Origin: Oscillospiraceae bacterium
GTDB lineage: Bacteria > Bacillota > Clostridia > Oscillospirales > Oscillospiraceae
Assembly: GCA_017938625.1 (NCBI GenBank)
Contig: JAGBBD010000022.1
Coordinates: 1-36,944 of the forward strand
DNA: 36,944 bases
Reading direction: 5' to 3'
Positions 31,886 to 36,944 of the stretch are shown here, one piece after another; the first letter of the stretch is position 1, and the number at the start of each line of letters is the position of its first letter. The notes under the pieces were generated by a model. That model was not told the origin of the DNA, ran no database searches, and saw only the letters and a program-made list of their open reading frames with translations. A program made the translations under genes and the position numbers.

Positions 31886-32746
31886 TTGCCAAACGGTATT
31901 ATCATCATTGACAAGCCTGCAGGCTGGACCAGCCAGGATGTGGCAGCCAAGCTGCGCGGTGTGTTCCACGAGCGGCGCATCGGTCATGGCGGCACGCTGG
32001 ATCCTATGGCGACAGGTGTCCTGCCCATTTTTGTGGGCAGAGCCACAAGGGCTGTGGAATTTTTTGAGCATGCGGAAAAGGAATATGTTGCAGGTCTGCG
32101 GCTGGGTCTTGTGACCAACACCCAGGACACCACCGGGGAAACACAGGAAGAGCATCCTGTCAGCGTCACCCGGCAGCAGCTGCTGGCTGTGCTGGAACAG
32201 TTCCGGGGCGAGCAGGAGCAGCTTCCGCCCATGTATTCTGCCGTGAAGATTGGCGGCAAGAAGCTCTATGAAATGGCACGGCAGGGCAAGACTGTGGAGC
32301 GCAAGCCGAGAAAGATCCATATTTTTGAGTTGGAGCTGCTGTCCGGCGAAATGGAGGAGTATCTCATCCGGGTCAAGTGCTCCAAGGGTACTTATATCCG
32401 CACATTGTGCCACGATATCGGACAGGCTCTGGGCTGCGGTGGCTGTATGTCATCCTTGCGGCGCACCATGGCAGGCTGCTATGATCTGTCCAAAGCCGTG
32501 ACCATGGAACAGGTGCTGCAGGGCAAGACGGAACTTTTGCCTGTGGATAGCCTGTTTTCCCATCTTCCTGCGGTGACGGTGACTCAGCTCAAACCTATCT
32601 ACAATGGTGCGGCAGTCAAAATGCCGCAGCTTTCAGACGGGCAGTACCGTGTCTATGCACCGGACGGAGAATTCCTTATGGTGGGACAGGCGGAAAAGGG
32701 ACTGCTCAAAACGGTGAAAAGTTTTTTTGAGGTGAAGGATCTGTGA
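31886..32746 (+). CDS. truB: tRNA pseudouridine(55) synthase TruB
   Basis: The protein has 286 residues. The catalytic block GHGGTLDPMATGVLPI (near residues 32-47) contains the essential Asp; IIIIDKPAGWTS at the start and YMYSAVKIGGKKLYE-type sequence (here PPMYSAVKIGGKKLYE) complete the family pattern. It makes pseudouridine in the T-loop of tRNA. The start is a TTG at 31886 after GGGGAGGGG. The stop codon overlaps the GTG of ribF. Confidence 0.96.
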   Translation: MPNGIIIIDKPAGWTSQDVAAKLRGVFHERRIGHGGTLDPMATGVLPIFVGRATRAVEFFEHAEKEYVAGLRLGLVTNTQDTTGETQEEHPVSVTRQQLLAVLEQFRGEQEQLPPMYSAVKIGGKKLYEMARQGKTVERKPRKIHIFELELLSGEMEEYLIRVKCSKGTYIRTLCHDIGQALGCGGCMSSLRRTMAGCYDLSKAVTMEQVLQGKTELLPVDSLFSHLPAVTVTQLKPIYNGAAVKMPQLSDGQYRVYAPDGEFLMVGQAEKGLLKTVKSFFEVKDL

Positions 32747-33597
32747 AACGAGTCATAGCGCTGGGTTTCTTTGACGGTGTCCATCTGGGTCACAGAGCGC
32801 TTCTGCGTAAGGCGCGGCAGGAGGCGGATCGCCTTGGCTGTATGGCATGTGCCGTGACCTTTGACAGGCATCCTGCTGATGTGATCTTTGGCAGAACGAC
32901 ACCTTTGCTCCAGACTTTGCCGCAACGGGAACAGCTTATGAAGACCTTAGGTATGGATGAAGTTCTGACTCTGCCCTTTGATGAAAACATGATGCATATG
33001 CCGTGGCAGGAGTTTGCAGCCATGCTGCGGCAGCGCCATCATGCGGCAGCTGTGGTGTGCGGTTATGATTTCACTTTCGGCTTCCGCGGAGAGGGCAACG
33101 CCCAAAGACTGCAGGAAGTTTTTGGGGAATGCTGCCATGTGATCGGCGCCGTGGAGGTGTCCGGGCAGCGAGTGTCTTCGTCTGCCATCCGCGCATTTTT
33201 GCAGCAAGGGCAGGTGGCGCTTGCCAACAGGATGCTGGGCAGCTGCCATACCATTGAGGGCAAGGTGATCCCGGGCAAACAGCTGGGAAGACGGCTGGGC
33301 ATCCCCACTGCCAATATTAGGCTGCCGGAGGGCACGGTGGTACCTGCCTTTGGTGTCTATGCTGCCCGTGTGGACGGTCATTTGGCTGTGACCAACATCG
33401 GGACGCGTCCTTCTGTGGACGATGGCGAGCACATCACCGTGGAAAGCTGGCTTTTGAATTTTGAAGGTGACCTGTACGGAAAGACCATCTGTGTGGAGCT
33501 ACTGGAGTTCCTGCGTCCGGAACAAAAATTTTCTTCGGTGGAGGAACTGAAAGCCCAGATCCTCCGCGATGCAGAACAAGTAAAACAGACCTGCTGA
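32743..33597 (+). CDS. ribF: Bifunctional riboflavin kinase / FAD synthetase
   Basis: The protein has 284 residues. The N-terminal nucleotidyltransferase has GFFDGVHLGHRALL (near 8-21), GYDFTFGFRGEGN (near 107) and SSAIRAFLQQG (near 146); the C-terminal kinase has GRRLGIPTANI (near 183) and the FEGDLYGKTICVELLEFLR end. It turns riboflavin into FMN and FAD. The GTG start at 32743 overlaps the truB TGA, giving coupled translation. Position after truB is standard in Firmicutes. Confidence 0.96.
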   Translation: MKRVIALGFFDGVHLGHRALLRKARQEADRLGCMACAVTFDRHPADVIFGRTTPLLQTLPQREQLMKTLGMDEVLTLPFDENMMHMPWQEFAAMLRQRHHAAAVVCGYDFTFGFRGEGNAQRLQEVFGECCHVIGAVEVSGQRVSSSAIRAFLQQGQVALANRMLGSCHTIEGKVIPGKQLGRRLGIPTANIRLPEGTVVPAFGVYAARVDGHLAVTNIGTRPSVDDGEHITVESWLLNFEGDLYGKTICVELLEFLRPEQKFSSVEELKAQILRDAEQVKQTC

Positions 33598-33624
33598 GAG
33601 ATTTTCTTGGCAGGTCTTTGTTTT
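33587..33624 (+). terminator. Terminator at the end of the rimP-ribF operon
   Basis: AGACCTGC (33587-33594) pairs with GCAGGTCT (33610-33617) around a 15-base loop that includes the ribF stop, then TTGTTTT. The long loop makes it weaker than others here. Confidence 0.6.
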
Positions 33625-33686
33625 GCGGAAGTTCCTGTTTGAATGTGCCAAAACATGGTAATACTACCTGTGGAGGTGCATAAACA

Positions 33687-34334
33687 ATGCAAAATCATAA
33701 GGATCAAAACGGAAAAACCAAAGGGTTTTACATTCTTCTGGCGCTGTGTGTTCTGGTCATCGGCGTATCGGGATATATTTTCCTGTCCGATGCCGCACAG
33801 GAGCAGAAGGAGGTAGAAGCCAGCCTGTCTGTTCCCGTGCGGACAGAGCCTGCGGAGCAGACGCCCGGTGCAGAAACCAAGCAGCCGGAACAGGCGGAGC
33901 AGACAACACCTGCTTTGGCGCAGACGGAGCAGACGGTCATGCCTGTTTCCGGGGATGTTCTGCAGCCTTACTCCATGGAGCAGCTCAGCTACAACACTAC
34001 CACCAGAGACTGGCGCACCCACAACGGTGTGGATCTGGCGGCGGAGCTTGGGCAGAGCGTCAAGGCGGCACGCAGCGGTACTGTTATGGCGGTGTACGAG
34101 GATGACTATTACGGCATGACCGTGGCGCTGCAGCATGAGGACGGTTACACCACAGCCTACTGCGGTCTGGCAGCAGAGCCGAAGGTGGCAGCCGGGGAGC
34201 AGGTGAAGGCAGGGCAGATCATCGGTGAGATCGGCGGCACAGCCCTGATCGAAACAGCCCTTGATTCCCATCTGCATTTTGAGGTCTGCAAAAACGGTGT
34301 GCCTGTAGACCCTGCAGGATTTTTGTACAACTGA
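33687..34334 (+). CDS. M23/LytM peptidase-domain membrane protein, SpoIIQ-like
   Basis: The protein has 215 residues. A single membrane segment (residues 12-32, GFYILLALCVLVIGVSGYIFL) leaves a short inner N-terminus; a Glu/Gln/Pro-rich linker (about 40-90) leads to the LytM domain. The domain has TRDWRTHNGVDLAAE (near 110-124, with His and Asp of the zinc site) and SHLHFEV (near 194-200, HxH). WRTHNGVDL next to a single N-terminal helix is typical of SpoIIQ-like proteins in Clostridia, which join forespore and mother cell during engulfment. All zinc ligands seem present, unlike Bacillus SpoIIQ. GGAGGTG precedes the ATG. A sigma-F-like pair is possible upstream but weak. Confidence 0.8.
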   Translation: MQNHKDQNGKTKGFYILLALCVLVIGVSGYIFLSDAAQEQKEVEASLSVPVRTEPAEQTPGAETKQPEQAEQTTPALAQTEQTVMPVSGDVLQPYSMEQLSYNTTTRDWRTHNGVDLAAELGQSVKAARSGTVMAVYEDDYYGMTVALQHEDGYTTAYCGLAAEPKVAAGEQVKAGQIIGEIGGTALIETALDSHLHFEVCKNGVPVDPAGFLYN

Positions 34335-34339
34335 CGAAG

Positions 34340-34369
34340 AGCGGATCGGGATCTCCCGATCCGCTTTTT
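34340..34369 (+). terminator. Terminator of the SpoIIQ-like gene
   Basis: A 12-bp perfect stem (34340-34351 with 34354-34365) is followed by TTTTTA. Confidence 0.9.
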
Positions 34370-34410
34370 ATATGATGTGTTAGACTACCCAGTATCAAAA
34401 TCATGAAAAA

Positions 34411-34427
34411 CGAGCCATGATGGTTCG
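34411..34427. promoter_or_regulatory. 17-bp near-palindrome before the DUF2207-type gene
   Basis: CGAGCCAT-G-ATGGTTCG has one mismatch and ends two bases before the -35 box; a possible operator. Confidence 0.4.
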
Positions 34428-34429
34428 CC

Positions 34430-34458
34430 TTGCCTTTTCGAAGTGTATGTGCTATACT
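34430..34458 (+). promoter_or_regulatory. Promoter of the DUF2207-type gene
   Basis: TTGCCT (34430-34435), 17 bases, TATACT (34453-34458), about 57 bases before the ribosome binding site. Confidence 0.65.
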
Positions 34459-34521
34459 TATTCTGTATCTGTATGACTATTTTGCGACTGGTTTACATAA
34501 GTCCTTTTGGGAGGCATATAC

Positions 34522-36345
34522 ATGAAAAGATTGTTTGCGGCGCTGCTGGTGCTGTGCTGCTTGACCATATTGCTGCCTGCCGCTCTGGCAACAGAGCCTG
34601 CGGCAGAGGAAACAGCGGAAGAGATCACGGAAGTGATGACACAAGAGTCTGCAGAGCAGACTGAGCAGACCGAGCAGCCTGCTGCGGAAGAAACGGATTC
34701 GTCCGATCAGACCGTGGTCATCACGGAACGGGATCTGAGCGTGCTGGACGGCGAAACTGCCATCCGCTCCATGGAAGTGACTGTTGCCATGGATGAAGCC
34801 GGCAGAGCCACCGTGACCCAGAAGCTGGAAATGCGCATCGTGGGTGAGGTGGAGGAGCTTCGTTTCTCCTTCCCGGACGGTGCAAAGCGCACCCAGATCA
34901 TCGGCAGAAGAAGCAAGGTGGAGCGGGAAAACGGTGTGCGCTACCTTGTGGTTTCGCAGAAAGAAAAATTCACCGGTACCCAGACCTTTGAGCTGTACTA
35001 CACCATGGCGGATGTGGTCTCCGAGGGTGAGGAGAGCCAGGTGCTGAACCTGCCTTTGCTGTCTTTGCAGGATTACCGCATCGGCAAATATACCTTTGCC
35101 GTTGCCATGCCTGAAGCCTTCACCACCACGCCCCGATTTGCCAGCGGCTACTACAATGACCTTGTGGCAGACGTTATGACCGTCCGTGTGGAGGATATCT
35201 GGGTGGTCGGCGCCATGAATGAGATCATCCGCGACAATGACACGCTGACCATGAATTTGGTCGTGCCGGAGGGCTACTTTGTGGGCAGCCACGGCGACAG
35301 CAGTATGCCGACGGTCATGAACATTCTGGCAATGGCGCTGCTGCTTCTGGCTGTGATCTACTGGCTGCGCACCCTGCGAAATCCCGGTCTGAAGATCCGA
35401 GCAAGAACTTTGCCGCCCGACGGTGTCAACCCCGGCGATCTGCCGTTCCTGCTGTCCGGCGGTACCATGGATTTCAATCTCTTAGTCAGCCATTGGGCGA
35501 TCATGGGTTATCTTTCCATCTATGTGAGCAAGTCCGGCCATGTGATCCTGCGCCGCAGAATGGACATGGGCAATGAGCGCCGCAGAATGGAGCAGAAGCT
35601 GTTTGCCATGCTCTTCGGTGACGGCGATACCTGCGATGGTGCCAGCGTCCGCTACAAGCGCGTAGGCGAGAAGGCTGCGCAGGTGGTGGGCAGATACTGG
35701 AGCAAGCGTCTGTTTGTCCGCAGCAGCGGCTCGCCTGTGCTGGCAAGAGCCATGTGCTGGCTGGCCTGCGCTTTCAGCACCTTGGTCGCCATGGATGCGG
35801 TCGCACCCGTCAAGGGACACGGCTTCTTCCTGCTGCTGGCTCTGGTGGCAGGTGCCGCTATGGGCATTATGCTCAGCAAGGTGGTCGGTGCGTATTATAT
35901 GGGCGACTGGCTGCAGACCGGTGTGGGCGCGGCATCGGCGTTGGTGCTGTTCGTGCTTGGCATCGTGGGTGAAAATGCCCTTGCCATGATCCCCACCATC
36001 GGTGTGACCTTGTTCATTGGTGCTCAGACCTGTCACGGTGGTATGCGCTGTGAGTATGGTGACGAAGTCATTCGTCAGACCTTGGGCTTCCGCCGCTTCC
36101 TGCGCCATGTTTCCGAGCATCATGTGCTGCAGATGCAGGCACGCGATCCGCAGTATTTCTATAAGCTTCTGCCCTATGCAGAAGCCATGGGTCTCGGTAA
36201 GCGCTTTGTGGATCTGTTCCATGACTGCCGTCTGGAATCCTGCCAGTGGTACGAAGCTGCCCGGGGCGTTCCCGGCACGGCAGCTGCCTTCTATGACCAC
36301 TACTGCGACACCTTGGATATGCTGGATCTGTCTCTTAAAAAATAA
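34522..36345 (+). CDS. Predicted exported membrane protein, DUF2207-like
   Basis: The protein has 607 residues. A signal peptide (1-24, MKRLFAALLVLCCLTILLPA then ALATE) is followed by a Glu/Gln/Thr-rich linker and an extracellular beta domain (about 70-255). A membrane helix (near 262-280, MNILAMALLLLAVIYWL) leads to a cytoplasmic part with LPPDGVNPGDLPFLLSGG and RRMEQKLFAMLFGDGD, then three or four further helices (about 410-515) and a C-terminal helical tail (QMQARDPQYFYKLLPYAEAMG). This order is that of DUF2207/YciQ-like proteins, whose role is unknown. The ATG at 34522 has GGGAGGC; a TTG at 34507 is less likely. It is a single-gene unit. Confidence 0.8.
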   Translation: MKRLFAALLVLCCLTILLPAALATEPAAEETAEEITEVMTQESAEQTEQTEQPAAEETDSSDQTVVITERDLSVLDGETAIRSMEVTVAMDEAGRATVTQKLEMRIVGEVEELRFSFPDGAKRTQIIGRRSKVERENGVRYLVVSQKEKFTGTQTFELYYTMADVVSEGEESQVLNLPLLSLQDYRIGKYTFAVAMPEAFTTTPRFASGYYNDLVADVMTVRVEDIWVVGAMNEIIRDNDTLTMNLVVPEGYFVGSHGDSSMPTVMNILAMALLLLAVIYWLRTLRNPGLKIRARTLPPDGVNPGDLPFLLSGGTMDFNLLVSHWAIMGYLSIYVSKSGHVILRRRMDMGNERRRMEQKLFAMLFGDGDTCDGASVRYKRVGEKAAQVVGRYWSKRLFVRSSGSPVLARAMCWLACAFSTLVAMDAVAPVKGHGFFLLLALVAGAAMGIMLSKVVGAYYMGDWLQTGVGAASALVLFVLGIVGENALAMIPTIGVTLFIGAQTCHGGMRCEYGDEVIRQTLGFRRFLRHVSEHHVLQMQARDPQYFYKLLPYAEAMGLGKRFVDLFHDCRLESCQWYEAARGVPGTAAAFYDHYCDTLDMLDLSLKK

Positions 36346-36347
36346 GC

Positions 36348-36379
36348 AAAACTCCGCAGCAGCTGCTGCGGAGTTTTTG
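36348..36379 (+). terminator. Terminator of the DUF2207-type gene
   Basis: AAACTCCGCAGCAG and CTGCTGCGGAGTTT form a perfect 28-base palindrome (36348-36375 region) with a T run beyond. Confidence 0.85.
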
Positions 36380-36390
36380 TATAAGTGCGT

Positions 36391-36423
36391 AAAAAAGCTG
36401 CCATCCTGAAGGATGGCAGCTTT
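36391..36423 (-). terminator. Terminator of gap
   Basis: Stem AAAGCTGCCATCC / GGATGGCAGCTTT (36394-36406 with 36411-36423) has six A residues at 36391-36396, giving a U run on the minus transcript, 15 bases after the gap stop codon. Confidence 0.85.
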
Positions 36424-36438
36424 GTATCTGTGTAAGAA

Positions 36439-36944
36439 TTACAGCAGAGTGGAGAAGTGCTTGATGGTGCGGACCATCTGAGAAACGTAGGAGTTCTCGT
36501 TGTCGTACCAGGAAACGACCTGAACCTGGGTCATGCCGCCGGGCAGCTTGTTGACCATGGTCTGGGTAGCATCGAACAGGGAGCCGAAGGTCATGCCGAC
36601 GATGTCGGAGGAGACGATCTCGTCTTCGGTGTAGCCGTAGGACTCGGTCACAGCAGCCTTCATGGCAGCGTTGATCTCTTCCTTGGTGACTTCCTTAGCG
36701 ACAACAGCGTTCAGGATGGTGGTGGAGCCGGTGGGGGTGGGGATACGCTGTGCAGCGCCGATCAGCTTGCCGTTCAGCTCGGGGATGACCAGGCCGATAG
36801 CCTTAGCAGCACCGGTGGAGTTGGGAACGATGTTCACAGCACCAGCGCGGGAGCGGCGCAGGTCGCCCTTTCTCTGGGGGCCGTCCAGGATCATCTGGTC
36901 GCCGGTGTAAGCGTGGATGGTGCACATAATGCCGGACTCGATGG
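36439..36944 (-). CDS. gap: Glyceraldehyde-3-phosphate dehydrogenase, C-terminal part (cut by the window end)
   Basis: The last 168 or so residues of type I GAPDH are present and the frame stays open to base 36944, so the N-terminal half with the NAD-binding fold and active-site Cys lies outside. Visible marks are [30 protein letters not shown] (phosphate site), RIPTPTGS and the C-terminal [14 protein letters not shown]. It converts glyceraldehyde-3-phosphate to 1,3-bisphosphoglycerate in glycolysis. The ATG at 36927 is internal. A strong terminator follows. Confidence 0.95.
   Translation of the reverse strand, partial: IESGIMCTIHAYTGDQMILDGPQRKGDLRRSRAGAVNIVPNSTGAAKAIGLVIPELNGKLIGAAQRIPTPTGSTTILNAVVAKEVTKEEINAAMKAAVTESYGYTEDEIVSSDIVGMTFGSLFDATQTMVNKLPGGMTQVQVVSWYDNENSYVSQMVRTIKHFSTLL

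Overview
The window is a chromosomal segment of a low-to-mid GC, spore-forming Clostridia bacterium, most likely from the Oscillospiraceae/Oscillospirales. This rests on the housekeeping content: SpoVT, a SpoIIQ-like M23 protein and the Gram-positive order rimP-nusA-rnpM-ylxQ-infB-rbfA-nrnA-truB-ribF. The promoters and terminators also look Firmicute. No rRNA, tRNA, CRISPR array or transposase was recognised.

Region 1 (1-5.4 kb) is an accessory polymorphic-toxin locus. It begins with the 3' part of a large secreted or prophage-type effector whose C-terminus carries a JAMM/JAB-like HxH...SxxD signature. A small immunity candidate and a strong terminator follow. Next comes a start-less orphan toxin tip that repeats about 132 bp of the pre-toxin junction at about 90% identity. 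Behind it lie further immunity-type genes, a frameshifted relic and an exact second copy of the terminator. An opposing membrane protein with three zinc-ribbon-like units and a third, decayed copy of the pre-toxin sequence close the locus. This looks like a cassette array for exchanging toxin tips.

Region 2 (5.4-12.4 kb) is mixed core sequence. It holds a glucose-6-phosphate-isomerase-like protein that has lost most recognisable active-site motifs, a small P-loop protein, spoVT, an alpha/beta hydrolase-nadE pair, a PlsC-like acyltransferase with an internal zinc ribbon, and a metallophosphoesterase. The hydrolase and acyltransferase are divergent and appear to share one palindromic -35 hexamer.

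Region 3 (12.5-16.9 kb) is a compact sugar-modification operon on the minus strand: TIM-barrel isomerase/epimerase, Gfo/Idh/MocA oxidoreductase and two tandem PIG-L deacetylases. A divergent AraC-type regulator faces it, with an 11-bp palindrome in between. It resembles oxidise/isomerise glycoside-processing modules with deacetylation added.

Region 4 (16.9-25.6 kb) has a small membrane protein plus HAD phosphatase, tex transcribed divergently across a symmetric palindrome, and a 1726-residue exported protein. The latter has BspA-type leucine-rich repeats, about ten Cys/His/Asp modules, a beta-rich segment and a C-terminal surface-type domain.

Region 5 (25.7-36.9 kb) is the translation/RNA operon from rimP to ribF behind a consensus promoter and leader hairpin. 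It is followed by a SpoIIQ-like M23 protein, a DUF2207-type membrane protein and the 3' part of gap on the minus strand, cut by the window end.
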